This document shows positions 7,841 through 17,145 of a DNA stretch of 64,000 bases, piece by piece. The DNA comes from Peterkaempfera bronchialis (GTDB lineage: Bacteria; Actinomycetota; Actinomycetes; Streptomycetales; Streptomycetaceae). A program made the translations under genes and the position numbers. A model generated the notes under the pieces. It saw nothing but the letters and a program-made list of their open reading frames with translations. It had not been told where the DNA came from and did not search any database. The number at the start of each line of letters is the position of its first letter. The stretch's first letter is position 1. The stretch spans positions 2,170,001 to 2,234,000 of the forward strand of contig NZ_CP031264.1 in NCBI RefSeq assembly GCF_003258605.2, read 5' to 3'.

Positions 7841-9751
7841 TCAGCGGTCGCCGCTGACCAGCTGCCGGATCAGGGAGTGGGTACGCGCGTCCGTCGAGTG
7901 GAGAACGATCCCGCGCGTCGCTCGGGTGAGCAGCACCTGGTAGGCATTGCGCACATACTGCTCGAAGGACTCCCGGGTATCCGCACGCTTGACGACGTCG
8001 TCGGCGCTCCCCTCAGGTCGGCCCTGCCAGCCGGAGTCGCCGAACACATAGTCGGGGCCGAGGATCACGCCGCCCCACTCGTACTCGAGCCCCTGTGCGG
8101 TGTAGATGCAGCCGATCTGCCCTTCCCCTCCGGGTGCGGTGGCCCACAGGGTGGACGGCGGCAGTCCCAGGAGGGGCCGTGTGCTGCGGACGTTCCACGG
8201 CCGATGCCAGTCACGGATGGTTACGTCCGGGACGAGGCTGCCATCCCGTCGAGGGTGACTCCACGGCCAGCAGTAGCCGGCCGCGATCCGTGTACGGTGC
8301 CCCTCGCCCTGTTCGGCCGCAAGGATCTGCTCCATCTCCCATGGGCTGTCTGCGACCCGTACTCGGAAGGAGGAGTCGGGACGCCATGGCTGGGGGGATC
8401 GTCCGCCGAAGCCCAGAAGATCGCGCACCCAGGAGCCGTACGCGGCACTGCCTCCGCAACGGAACTGGCCGTCCAGGCGGACACGGCGCACGATCCGGCC
8501 CTCCGCCTCGGCCATGCGGCGGATGGACTCCACCGAGCCGGCATCGGACGGGCGAACCGCCTGATCGTCATCGAGCAGGAACACCACCGACTTGGCGGCG
8601 CGGCACAGGGCACGCACACCGTTCTTCCCGGGCCGCCAACCGGTGGCCGACCGCCATCCCGGCTCGTCCCGCAGACGCTGCGCCTCATCGCACACCAGGA
8701 GGTCGAAGGAGTCCGCCGCCGCCCTCTCGATATCGTTGACGCTGCGTACCAGGGTCTCAAGCCTGCTGTCCGCAGCCCGCAGATAGTGGCGCAGGGTGTC
8801 GGTGACCGCTCCGGAGGCAGCCACCAGAGCCGTCGAGCGGCCCTGCTTCGCCATGTCGGCCAGCAGGCTCAGAGCGACGACCGTCTTGCCGGCTCCGGGA
8901 CCGCCGCTGACGATCACAACCTCTCGGCTGCTGCCGGACATGCCTGAGTCCACCGCACGGCGCACCAGTTCGTAGGCGGTTCGCTGCCCGTCCACGAGTA
9001 CGTAGTCGTGGCGTCCGGCGAGCACGTCGGCGGCTCGCTCGAGGACCGCCGGGCTGAAGCGGAAGGGACTGCTCTCCAGAAGGTCGGCTGCCTGCTCTCC
9101 CGACTCCGGGGCGAGTCGCTGCCGCAGGTAGGTGTGAAGCTCCGATGTCGTCTGACGGGTGAAAACCCGCTGCCGGCCACCATGAGCCGACTCCAGCAGT
9201 GGGGCGACACCGGCGTCCTGGGCATTGTGCAGGTAGGCGATGGCCTCCACTCTGTCCTCGCATCCGTGCAGCACCTCGAGGTCACCGGTGAGGTGATCTC
9301 GGTAGCCGACAGCCTGCACAAGCGGGTGGAGCTGCGGATGGTTGCGCATCCCGGGTACGAGGAACAGCTCCTCACTGCCCTGGATCGGTGTGACCCGGCT
9401 CCACTGCTTGAGCTCGATCACCACATAGGACGGCTCTCCGCTGACCGGATGCGTACCGGCGAGGACGACGTCCGCCCGCCGGCTTGAGGCGGGCATGCGC
9501 TGTTCGATGAGGATGGGCACATCACCGAGCCCTGCGGCTTCCAGTTCCCTGCCCAGGGCGGGGAGGCTCTCGGCCCATGACGCCACCTCCGACTCACCGG
9601 GCGCCCGACCTTCTTCACGTTCCATACGCGCCGCAAGGACCCGGGCGAGCTCCCGACGATCAGCCTCGTCCGCCAGTGCGATGGCTTTCGCCCTCGTGCG
9701 CAGCAGCGCCACAGATCTCCCCCAGGCCACCGGCTCCGGTACATGACCCAC
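7841..9751 (-). CDS. PD-(D/E)XK nuclease - SF1 helicase fusion (DUF2075 type), copy 1
   Basis: 636 residues from GTG 9751. A restriction-endonuclease-like N-terminal domain has Asp94 (RRADVVLAG) and the E-x-K pair Glu113/Lys115 (YVVIELKQW). An SF1-type ATPase follows: Walker A GGPGAGKT (283-290), Walker B LLVCDEAQ (351-358), a motif III-like FLLDDDQAV (391-399), QFRCGGSAAY (429-438), and IGCIYTAQGLEYEW near the C-terminus. This is the DUF2075/Schlafen-like helicase group. It probably cuts and unwinds nucleic acid. It diverges from the HNH gene across 46 bases and is paralogous to the gene at 11726, with the same domain order and about 20 residues difference in length. The context suggests phage defence; this is inference. 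Confidence 0.88.
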   Translation of the reverse strand: MGHVPEPVAWGRSVALLRTRAKAIALADEADRRELARVLAARMEREEGRAPGESEVASWAESLPALGRELEAAGLGDVPILIEQRMPASSRRADVVLAGTHPVSGEPSYVVIELKQWSRVTPIQGSEELFLVPGMRNHPQLHPLVQAVGYRDHLTGDLEVLHGCEDRVEAIAYLHNAQDAGVAPLLESAHGGRQRVFTRQTTSELHTYLRQRLAPESGEQAADLLESSPFRFSPAVLERAADVLAGRHDYVLVDGQRTAYELVRRAVDSGMSGSSREVVIVSGGPGAGKTVVALSLLADMAKQGRSTALVAASGAVTDTLRHYLRAADSRLETLVRSVNDIERAAADSFDLLVCDEAQRLRDEPGWRSATGWRPGKNGVRALCRAAKSVVFLLDDDQAVRPSDAGSVESIRRMAEAEGRIVRRVRLDGQFRCGGSAAYGSWVRDLLGFGGRSPQPWRPDSSFRVRVADSPWEMEQILAAEQGEGHRTRIAAGYCWPWSHPRRDGSLVPDVTIRDWHRPWNVRSTRPLLGLPPSTLWATAPGGEGQIGCIYTAQGLEYEWGGVILGPDYVFGDSGWQGRPEGSADDVVKRADTRESFEQYVRNAYQVLLTRATRGIVLHSTDARTHSLIRQLVSGDR

Positions 9752-9797
9752 CGGTTAATAAGTATGACTGTCGTATAGGCACTCTAGGCTCTGGCGC
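9752..9797. promoter_or_regulatory. Short AT-rich divergent promoter of the defence-like island
   Basis: 46 bases separate the divergent nuclease-helicase and HNH genes. The region is clearly AT-richer than its surroundings (GTTAATAAGTATGA). It holds -10-like hexamers for the + strand (TATAGG at 9775, TAGGCT 12 bases before the ATG at 9798). The HNH gene has no Shine-Dalgarno site, so its mRNA may be leaderless. Both genes may be co-regulated from here. Confidence 0.5.
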
Positions 9798-11549
9798 ATG
9801 GGTCTTGCTGATGTGACGCGTGAGGGTGTGCTGAGCGCGATACGCGAGTACGACGAGGTCGGAGGTCCGGCCTTCCTCCGCCGCTACGGGTTCCGCCGAG
9901 CCCTCGCCTACGACCTGGTCTTCGAGGGGCGGCGGTACGACTCGAAAGCGATTGCAGGTGTGGCACACCGCCACTCCGAGGGAACCGTCCTTGCGTCCGT
10001 GGCCTTCACAGGCGGCGCCAACACCGTCGGCCGTCGGCTCTCGGCTCTCGGTTTCACCATCGAGCACCGCGCCCCCTCCAGCGGCAGCCCGGCGGCTGCC
10101 GGGTCTCCGGTACACCGGCCCGAGGCCCGGCCGCAGTTGGTGCTGCAGCCGCGAGGTGGGGTGAGGGTCCATGGACCACGGCACTTCGCGCACTCCGTAC
10201 GGCGAGGCGTCCGAATCGCCGCCCACCGCCAGGAGTTGGGGGAGCACGCCGACCTGATCTCATCGCTCTACCCGGACGGGACCGCGCGTCTCTGGGGCTC
10301 CACACCGACAGCGCTGTCCAACAACGCAAAGGCCAGGGCACTTCGAGGCCGGCGGGTCGGGGACGAGGTCCTCTTCTACGCCGAGAAGAGCTTCATCGCC
10401 AGAGCCACCATCCTGCATGTGTTCCGCAGCCGGGCACTCGCACTGGCGGTCTGGGGCAAGGACGAAGACGGCGCCACCTGGGAGCACATCATGGCGCTCG
10501 GCGAGGTCGAGGAGTTCGCCACCCCCGTCCCCGCTGCGCCGGTCCTCACTCGCCTGGGCATCGCGGACACGCTGCGCAGCATCACCCTCGCCTCAGCGAC
10601 GGAACGTGAATCCGTGCAGGAGTTCCTCCCGCCGCAGCGCCGACCGCGGACTCCGGTACGGCGGGCGCCCGTCGAGAGCGCAGCTCCCCAGCCGAATCCC
10701 GAAGAGTTCATCGAACGGCTCAGGCATCTGCGCTCCGTTCCTCCGGGGGCCGTACACGGGCCGTGGACACTGCTCAGGGCAATCGCCCGGACCACGACGG
10801 GTGCTCCACGTCTCTCACAGTGGTCGGAGATCCGGCAGGAGATCGGCTCACTGGTGGCCGAGCTCACCCCGGTCGGCTCAGCCGCGCCCCCGAAGGACCG
10901 GTTCTGGGATCTGCGGAGCAGCGGCGTCTGGGAGGTCCATGGAGCCGACGCGGTCGACGGCAGCCCGCTGGCCGGGCTCACGCCGGAGGCGGCACGCCTG
11001 CTGAGCGATCCGCAGACACGCGCCGAGGCAATCGCCGCACTCCGGGGGAGCCACCTCGCCGCCGTTGACCAGCACACACTGCTGGTCCGTCTGGGACTCG
11101 GCGGCTACGACACCGCGAGCGGACTCGCCGACGAGACGGATGCCACCGACGAGCGGCAGCAGGCAGGCCCGGCGGCACGGCTGACGACCACGATCTCACG
11201 CCCCGTACGCGACAGCCGACTCGTCAGCACGGTCAAGCGGCTCCACGGCCATCAATGCCAGTTCTGCGGCCTGCGGCTACGCACCCGGGACGGCCACTAC
11301 AGCGAGGGCGCACACATCCGGGGACTCGGACGACCCCATCACGGACCGGACATCCTGGCAAACCTCCTCTGCCTCTGCCCCAACCACCATGTGCAGTTCG
11401 ACCAGTTGGCCGTCTACGTGGACGAGGACGACATCGTCAGAACGACCTACGGCACCGCCCCGGTGGGACAGCTCCGTCGGCACCCTGAACATGCCATCGA
11501 CAACGCCTTCCTCGGCTACCACCGCAGCCTGTGCGGGCGGAACTCCTGA
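9798..11549 (+). CDS. Type IV (modification-dependent) HNH endonuclease, ScoMcrA-like with EVE-like and SBD-like domains
   Basis: 583 residues. The N-terminal domain (1-92) has the GRRYDSKAIAGVAH motif seen in actinomycete McrA-type proteins. Residues about 150-245 look like an EVE/PUA-type modified-base reader: LWGSTP, NNAKARALRGRRVGDEVLFY, LAVWGKDEDGATWEHIMALG. Residues about 302-425 look like the phosphorothioate sulfur-binding domain (SBD): GPWTLLRAIARTTTGAPRLS, then DRFWDLRSSGVWEV. The C-terminus (470-580) is an HNH nuclease with C487-x2-C490, GAHIRGLGRPHHGPD (His506) and LCLCPNHHVQFD. The whole resembles ScoMcrA of S. coelicolor, which cuts methylated and phosphorothioated DNA. As I remember SBDs, Tyr-Pro precedes the FW; here it is Asp-Arg, so sulfur binding may be altered. 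A housekeeping role is unlikely. Confidence 0.88.
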   Translation: MGLADVTREGVLSAIREYDEVGGPAFLRRYGFRRALAYDLVFEGRRYDSKAIAGVAHRHSEGTVLASVAFTGGANTVGRRLSALGFTIEHRAPSSGSPAAAGSPVHRPEARPQLVLQPRGGVRVHGPRHFAHSVRRGVRIAAHRQELGEHADLISSLYPDGTARLWGSTPTALSNNAKARALRGRRVGDEVLFYAEKSFIARATILHVFRSRALALAVWGKDEDGATWEHIMALGEVEEFATPVPAAPVLTRLGIADTLRSITLASATERESVQEFLPPQRRPRTPVRRAPVESAAPQPNPEEFIERLRHLRSVPPGAVHGPWTLLRAIARTTTGAPRLSQWSEIRQEIGSLVAELTPVGSAAPPKDRFWDLRSSGVWEVHGADAVDGSPLAGLTPEAARLLSDPQTRAEAIAALRGSHLAAVDQHTLLVRLGLGGYDTASGLADETDATDERQQAGPAARLTTTISRPVRDSRLVSTVKRLHGHQCQFCGLRLRTRDGHYSEGAHIRGLGRPHHGPDILANLLCLCPNHHVQFDQLAVYVDEDDIVRTTYGTAPVGQLRRHPEHAIDNAFLGYHRSLCGRNS

Positions 11550-11725
11550 AAACCGGCCGTGCATCGCACTGCCGCCTCGGGCGGGAGGGCCTCCGGAAGC
11601 GCTTTTATCCGGGTTGTCCGTGTGCCGCGCTAGGGTTCACCTCATCGCCATGCGGCCCGACGGACTTCCGCCGTAGGACAGGTCCCCACCCGCACGAGTC
11701 TCTTCGTGCTGCCTGGGGGTAGGTC

Positions 11726-13693
11726 TTGCTGTTCCGCGGTTCCGCGTCCGCCGTCGCCGCCGAGAGGATCTCAGGGACTCTCGCGGTGCGGTTGAGTGAG
11801 CAGTTCGTGCACGAGCACGGCCACCGGCCGGGTGCGGCAGAGGTGCGGTCATGGGAGCGGAGCATCCCGGTGCTGACCGATGCGCTACTGGATGCCGGGT
11901 TGGGTGACGTCGAGGTACTGCTGGAGTACCGGCTGCCGCTGACCAGTCGGCGGGCCGACGCGGTGCTCGCCGGGGTCCATCCGCGAACGGGCGAGCCGTC
12001 CTACGTCGTGGTCGAGTTGAAACAGTGGAGCAGTGCCTCCCAGGAGGACGGGGCGCCGCAGCTGTGCCGGGTCGACTCCTACCCTGAGCCGAGGCTCAAC
12101 CCCGTCGAGCAGGTGCGCGGCTACTGCGACTACCTCGCCGACTTCAACGGCGCCCTCGCCGAGCACCCCCACCGGGTCGCGGGGGTCGCGCTCCTGCACA
12201 ACGCGACGGAGTACGGCGTCCAGGGCCTGCACCAGGTGCGGCAGGACGTTCGGGGGCGGCTCTTCACCGGGGAGCGGCGTGCCGACTTCCTGGACTACCT
12301 GACGTCCGTGCTCGCCCCGGTGTCCGGCGCACGGGCCGCCGACGAGCTGGTACAGGCGAAGCAGCAGCCGTCGAAGCAGCTGATGGCCATGGCCGCCGAG
12401 GAGGTGCGGCAGCAGGAGCAGTTCGTCCTGCTGGACGAGCAGCGGCTGGCGTACGAGCTGGTGCTGCGTGCCGTCCAGCGGTCCCGGCAGGCGGACCACA
12501 AGGAAGTGGTCGTCGTCCTCGGCGGACCGGGCACGGGCAAGAGCGTCATCGCGCTGTCGCTGCTCGGGGAGCTGAACCGGCAGGGACGCTCGGCGCTGCA
12601 TGCCACCGGTTCGCGTTCCTTCACGCTGACGATGCGCAAGGTCGTCGGCGCACGCAAGCCCGCAGTGCAGAAGCTGTTCAGGTACTTCAACGACTTCATG
12701 ACATATGAGAAGAACGGCCTCGACGTGCTGATCTGCGACGAGGCACACCGCATCCGGGAGACTTCCAGCACGCGCTGGACTCGCGCTGCCCACCGCACCG
12801 GTCGGCCGCAGGTGGACGAACTGATCGATGCCGCCCGGGTCCCGGTGTTCTTCCTGGACGAGAAGCAGGTGGTACGGCCCGGGGAGTTGGGCACCGAGAA
12901 GCAGATCACGGCGGCCGCCGAGGCCAGGGGCCTGGACGTGCACGTGGTTCGTCTCGGCGACCAGTTTCGATGCGGCGGCAGCGAGGCGTACCTGTCCTGG
13001 GTGAACCGTCTGCTGGCACTTGACGAGGGCGGCCCGGCGGTCTGGACGCCGGACGGCCTCATGGAGGTACGGGTCGCGGATTCGCCATCCGAGATGGAGG
13101 AGTTCCTGCGCCGGCAGCAGGACCAGGGCCACCAGGCGCGGATCACGGCCGGGTACTGCTGGCGGTGGAGCCCCGAGCCGAAGGACGGGCAGCCGCTGCC
13201 GCTGGACGTGGTGATCGGCGGCTGGGCCCGGCCGTGGAACGTGCGCGGCGACCGGTCGGTCTCCGGCGCACCTCCGGCCGCGCTCTGGGCGACCGACCCG
13301 GCCGGCTTCGGCCAAGTCGGCTGCGTCTACACGGCGCAGGGCTTCGAGTACGACTGGAGCGGCGTCATCATCGGCCCCGACCTGCTGTGGCGGGACGGCC
13401 GCTGGGTGGTGGACCGTACCGCGTCCAAGGACAACGTCTTCACGAAGGCGACCAGCGACGCCGAGATCGACCGGCTGATCCGGCACACCTACAAGGTGCT
13501 GCTGACCCGTGGCATGCGCGGCACGGTCGTGTACTCACCGGATGCCGAGACGCGTGCGCGACTGCACGGACTGGTGGCGGGGGAACCGGGTGGGTCGGGG
13601 TCGAGGGGCGGCACGGCCGCATGCCTCCCCGACGCCGTGCCTCCGCCGACCGGCGGCCACAGAGACAGCGAAGGCGCCGGGACGGCTCCGTAG
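11726..13693 (+). CDS. PD-(D/E)XK nuclease - SF1 helicase fusion (DUF2075 type), copy 2
   Basis: 655 residues from TTG 11726 with GGGGTAGG just upstream. Same layout as the gene at 7841: nuclease core with Asp78 (RRADAVLAG), Glu97 and Lys99 (YVVVELKQW); Walker A GGPGTGKS near residue 268; Walker B LICDEAH near 335; FFLDEKQVVRPGEL; QFRCGGSEAYLSWV; VGCVYTAQGFEYDWSGV. A 35-residue Gly/Pro-rich tail is extra. It lies on the same strand as the HNH gene, 176 bases downstream, and may share its control. The two copies are clearly diverged paralogues rather than a recent duplication. Substrate and trigger are unknown. A hairpin terminator follows at 13722. Confidence 0.88.
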   Translation: MLFRGSASAVAAERISGTLAVRLSEQFVHEHGHRPGAAEVRSWERSIPVLTDALLDAGLGDVEVLLEYRLPLTSRRADAVLAGVHPRTGEPSYVVVELKQWSSASQEDGAPQLCRVDSYPEPRLNPVEQVRGYCDYLADFNGALAEHPHRVAGVALLHNATEYGVQGLHQVRQDVRGRLFTGERRADFLDYLTSVLAPVSGARAADELVQAKQQPSKQLMAMAAEEVRQQEQFVLLDEQRLAYELVLRAVQRSRQADHKEVVVVLGGPGTGKSVIALSLLGELNRQGRSALHATGSRSFTLTMRKVVGARKPAVQKLFRYFNDFMTYEKNGLDVLICDEAHRIRETSSTRWTRAAHRTGRPQVDELIDAARVPVFFLDEKQVVRPGELGTEKQITAAAEARGLDVHVVRLGDQFRCGGSEAYLSWVNRLLALDEGGPAVWTPDGLMEVRVADSPSEMEEFLRRQQDQGHQARITAGYCWRWSPEPKDGQPLPLDVVIGGWARPWNVRGDRSVSGAPPAALWATDPAGFGQVGCVYTAQGFEYDWSGVIIGPDLLWRDGRWVVDRTASKDNVFTKATSDAEIDRLIRHTYKVLLTRGMRGTVVYSPDAETRARLHGLVAGEPGGSGSRGGTAACLPDAVPPPTGGHRDSEGAGTAP

Positions 13694-13721
13694 TCCTGGG
13701 CCGAGGCGGGCGGACGGACCG

Positions 13722-13761
13722 GCTGCACAGCCCGGCGGGCGGGGCGGCGAGGCTGTGCAGC
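13722..13761. terminator. Hairpin terminator between convergent genes
   Basis: Perfect 11-bp inverted repeat GCTGCACAGCC / GGCTGTGCAGC with an 18-base loop, placed between the nuclease-helicase stop (13693) and the permease stop (13783). Confidence 0.6.
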
Positions 13762-13782
13762 GGGCGTGGTTGGCGGGGGTGG

Positions 13783-15162
13783 TCAGTCGTCGTGGTCGGC
13801 GGTGCCGGGTTCGGCGGCGTCGAGGAGTGGCGGTACGCCCTTGAGGTGGGGCGGGGCGAAGAGGCGGAGGAGGTGGTAGCCGGCGATGGTGACGATCGTG
13901 CCCAGCGGGATGCCGTCGAGGACGAAGTCGCGGGTGAACTCGATGGAGACATTGCCGATGCCGATGATGATGCCGGCGGCGATGGGTACCAGGTTGAGCG
14001 GGTTGCCGAAGTCGACGCGGTTCTCCTGCCAGATCTTCGCGCCGAGCAGGCCGATCATGCCGTACAGGACGACCGTGATGCCGCCGAGCACCCCGCCGGG
14101 GGTGGCGGCCACGACGGCGCCGAACTTGGGGCAGAGGCCGCACAGGATGGCGAAGAACGCGGCGCACATGTAGGCGGCGGTGGAGTAGACGCGGGTGGCG
14201 GCCATGACGCCGATGTTCTCCGCGTAGGTGGTGGTCGCGGGGCCGCCGACGGCGGTGGAGAGCATGCTCGCCGCGCCGTCGGCGGCGATGGCGCGGCCGA
14301 GGTCCGGGTCGAGGTCGTCACCGGTCATCTCGGCCACGGCCTTGACGTGTCCGGCGTTCTCCGCGATGAGCGCGATGACGACGGGCAGGGCGAGCAGCAC
14401 GGCGGAGAGCTTGAAGTCGGGGGCGTGCAGGGTGGGCAGGCCGAACCAGTCCGCGTGCCGGACACCGCTGAGGTCCACCCGCCAGTGGTCGGTGACCTTC
14501 CCGGAGCCGTCGGCCGAGTGGATCTTCCCAAAGGCCAGGTCGAACACCCAGGAGGCGAGGTAGCCGAAGATCAGCCCCAGGAAGACCGCGATCCGCGACC
14601 AGAAGCCGCGCACCACGACCATGGCGCAGAGCGTGAACGCCATCGTCAGCAGGGCGATCCACTGGTCCTGGGGCCAGTACGTCCGGGCGACCACCGGAGC
14701 CAGGTTGAACCCGATGATCATCACGACGGCGCCGGTGACGACCGGGGGCAGTACGGCGTGGACGACCCGCGCACCGAGCGCCTGGACCGCCAGTCCGGCT
14801 GCCAGCAGCACCGCGCCGACCACCAGCATCGCGCCGGTGACCGTGCCGATGCCGCCCCCGGCCGCCTTGATCGAGGCGGCGACACCCACGAAGGAGAGGC
14901 TGCTGCCCAGGTAGCTGGGGATGCGGCCACGGGTGATCAGCAGGAAGAGGAGCGTGGCGACACCGGAGAGCATCACCGCGAGGTTGGGGTTCAACCCCAT
15001 CAGTACGGGTGCGACAAAGGTCGCACCGAACATGGCCACCACATGCTGGGCGCCGAGACCTGCGGTGCGGGGCCATGAGAGCCGTTCACCGGGACGGACG
15101 ACCTCGCCGGGGCCGGGCGTGCCGCCGTCCCCGTAGAGCTTCCAGCCGAGGCGGAGCCCCAT
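13783..15162 (-). CDS. uraA: Uracil permease (NCS2 family)
   Basis: 459 residues from ATG 15162, preceded by AAGGGG; longer frames upstream lack this site. A polytopic membrane protein with about 12-14 hydrophobic helices. It belongs to the nucleobase:cation symporter-2 family, and TTTYAENIGVMAATRVYS matches the conserved UraA segment whose Glu contacts uracil. A second substrate-region Glu lies in ALIAENAGHVKAVAEMTG. It would take up uracil by proton symport at the cytoplasmic membrane. It stands alone, convergent with the defence-like genes and without a pyr gene next to it. Xanthine/uric acid transporters of the same family differ in the ENIGV region, so uracil is the best guess. Confidence 0.9.
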   Translation of the reverse strand: MGLRLGWKLYGDGGTPGPGEVVRPGERLSWPRTAGLGAQHVVAMFGATFVAPVLMGLNPNLAVMLSGVATLLFLLITRGRIPSYLGSSLSFVGVAASIKAAGGGIGTVTGAMLVVGAVLLAAGLAVQALGARVVHAVLPPVVTGAVVMIIGFNLAPVVARTYWPQDQWIALLTMAFTLCAMVVVRGFWSRIAVFLGLIFGYLASWVFDLAFGKIHSADGSGKVTDHWRVDLSGVRHADWFGLPTLHAPDFKLSAVLLALPVVIALIAENAGHVKAVAEMTGDDLDPDLGRAIAADGAASMLSTAVGGPATTTYAENIGVMAATRVYSTAAYMCAAFFAILCGLCPKFGAVVAATPGGVLGGITVVLYGMIGLLGAKIWQENRVDFGNPLNLVPIAAGIIIGIGNVSIEFTRDFVLDGIPLGTIVTIAGYHLLRLFAPPHLKGVPPLLDAAEPGTADHDD

Positions 15163-15425
15163 GTCACATCCCCTTCGCCGACGCTGCGGACCGGGTCCGG
15201 GTGCGCCCCGACCGCCGGTTTGATCGTCGGACATGGTCGCACAGCGCCGATTCGGGCTCCGGGCCGGAGGGTCGGCCGGTCGGCGGCGGTGGGACGAGGC
15301 CGGCAACCGCGGCCGTCGCCCGGACTGCCCCGGCACTCTGATGATGATCACATCACCGCTATGCTGCGGGCCGGTCCAGGTGCCGAGGTATGCCCTGGGA
15401 GGTCGAGCGAGGGCGGGGATCGGAA

Positions 15426-16220
15426 ATGATGGGACCGGCGCATTCACTCTCCGGCGCCACGGCATGGCTGGGAGTGGGAGCCGCCGCCTATGCGCTGGAC
15501 AGTCCCATGCCGTGGCCGGTACTGATCGCCGGGGCACTCATCTGCGCCGGCGCCGCCCTGGCACCCGACCTCGACCACAAGGCGGCGACCATCTCCCGCG
15601 CCTTCGGGCCGGTGTCCCGATGGCTCTGCGAGGTCATCGACAAGCTGTCGCACTCCGTCTACCAGGCCACCCGCGGCAAGGGCGACCCCCGCCGCTCCGG
15701 CGGCCACCGCACCCTCACCCACACCTGGCTGTGGGCGGTGCTGTGCGGGGCCGGAGCCGCCGCGATATGCGCGTACGGCGGCCGGTGGGGCGTGCTCGCG
15801 GTGCTCTTCGTCCACATGGTGCTCGCGATCGACGGCCTGCTCTGGCGTCAGGCCCGCGTCTCCAGTGACGTACTGGTCTGGCTGCTCGGCGCCACCAGCG
15901 CCTGGATGCTCGCCGAGATCCTGGACAAGCCGGGCAACGGCTCCGGCTGGCTCTTCACCGGCCCGGGCCAGGAGTACCTCTGGGTCGGCCTGCCGATCCT
16001 GCTCGGCGCGCTGATGCACTGCATCGGCGACGCCCTGACCGTGTCGGGGTGCCCGATCCTGTGGCCGATCCCCGTCGGCCGCAAGCGGTGGTACCCGGTC
16101 GGTCCGCCCAAGGCCATGCGGTTCCGGGCCGGCAGCTGGGTGGAACTGAAGGTGCTGACACCCGTGTTCATGGTGCTCGGCGGGCTGGGCGCGGTCAGCG
16201 CGCTGGGGCTGCTCGACTGA
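15426..16220 (+). CDS. YdjM/LexA-regulated-type membrane metal-dependent hydrolase (DUF457)
   Basis: 264 residues from ATG 15426 (a second ATG follows directly). An integral membrane protein with about six helices. It has the family motifs GPAHSLSGATAWLGVG at the N-terminus, LAPDLDHKAATISRAFGP (about 45-62) and the HRTLTHTWLW box (about 94-103). The His/Asp residues in these motifs are the proposed metal ligands. The second half, up to PILWPIPVGRKRWYPVG, is typical of the actinobacterial branch. Family members are annotated as metal-dependent hydrolases and some are SOS-induced in E. coli, but their reaction is unknown. It is probably transcribed alone: 263 bases separate it from uraA, with a TATGCT -10-like box at 15361. 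Confidence 0.82.
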   Translation: MMGPAHSLSGATAWLGVGAAAYALDSPMPWPVLIAGALICAGAALAPDLDHKAATISRAFGPVSRWLCEVIDKLSHSVYQATRGKGDPRRSGGHRTLTHTWLWAVLCGAGAAAICAYGGRWGVLAVLFVHMVLAIDGLLWRQARVSSDVLVWLLGATSAWMLAEILDKPGNGSGWLFTGPGQEYLWVGLPILLGALMHCIGDALTVSGCPILWPIPVGRKRWYPVGPPKAMRFRAGSWVELKVLTPVFMVLGGLGAVSALGLLD

Positions 16221-16299
16221 GGCGGGCATCGCGACTTCCCCTGCCGAGCGGCGCCGCAGGCGGTACCTTGCCGACCACACCCGGCGGAGGAGTACGGCC

Positions 16300-17121
16300 A
16301 TGGCCATCGACTATGTGAAGCGTCCCGGCGGCAGCGGTGGGGGCGGAAGCGGCGCGAGCGGCGGGAGCGGCGGGAGCGGCGGGAGCGGCGGGAGCAGCGG
16401 CAGTACGTCGGTGACCCTGGAGAAGGTGCAGAGTGCCGCACCCGGGCTGGTCAACCTGTACAAGACCGCCCGGGTCAGCCTGGCGAAGAGCGGGTTGTCC
16501 GGACAGCGCGCCGCCGTCTACCTGGTGCTCGACCGGTCCGGCTCCATGCGGCCCTTCTACCGCGACGGCACCGTGCAGCACCTCGCCGAGCAGGTGCTCG
16601 GCCTCTCCGCCAACCTCGACGACGACGGCACCGTACCGGTGGTCTTCTTCTCCACCGACGTGGACGGGATCGCCGAACTCTCCCTGGACGACTACGCCGA
16701 CCGCATCGGCCGACTGCACGACTCATACGGGCACATGGGCCGCACCAACTACCACACCGCCATGAAGGCGGTGCTGGAGCACTACGAGGCGTCCGGGGCG
16801 ACCGACCCGGCGTTCGTGGTCTTCCAGACCGACGGCGGCCCGACCTCCCGCAGCGCCGCCGAACGCCTGCTCTGCGACGCCGCGCGGCTGCCGGTGTTCT
16901 GGCAGTTCGTGGGCTTCGGCAACCCGGAGCGCAAGGAGTTCGCCTTCCTGCGCAAGCTGGACGAACTGCCCGTGCCCGCCGCGCGGGTGGTGGACAACGC
17001 CGGGTTCGTGGCGGCCGGCCGCGATCCGCGTGCGGTGCCCGACGCGGTGCTGTACGACCGGCTGTTGGAGGAGTTCCCGAGCTGGCTGGCGGACGCACGC
17101 GCGGCCGGCATCCTGCGCTGA
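16300..17121 (+). CDS. VWA-domain protein, TerF/TerD-associated type
   Basis: 273 residues from ATG 16300 with GGAGG upstream. Residues 10-36 are a flexible Gly/Ser repeat (GGSGGSGGSGGS). Residues 45-265 form a von Willebrand A domain with an intact MIDAS metal site, LVLDRSGSM (Asp78-x-Ser80-x-Ser82), plus TDGGPTSR and QFVGFGNP later. The preceding NLYKTARVSLAKSGLSGQRA is typical of VWA proteins linked to tellurium-resistance/calcium-stress (Ter) proteins. No terD-like gene is in the window. It is probably a cytoplasmic, metal-dependent protein-interaction module. It converges on the Glu/Pro-rich gene at 17196 across a strong terminator. Confidence 0.85.
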   Translation: MAIDYVKRPGGSGGGGSGASGGSGGSGGSGGSSGSTSVTLEKVQSAAPGLVNLYKTARVSLAKSGLSGQRAAVYLVLDRSGSMRPFYRDGTVQHLAEQVLGLSANLDDDGTVPVVFFSTDVDGIAELSLDDYADRIGRLHDSYGHMGRTNYHTAMKAVLEHYEASGATDPAFVVFQTDGGPTSRSAAERLLCDAARLPVFWQFVGFGNPERKEFAFLRKLDELPVPAARVVDNAGFVAAGRDPRAVPDAVLYDRLLEEFPSWLADARAAGILR

Positions 17122-17145
17122 CCTGCTGAACTGCTGGGCATGGAG

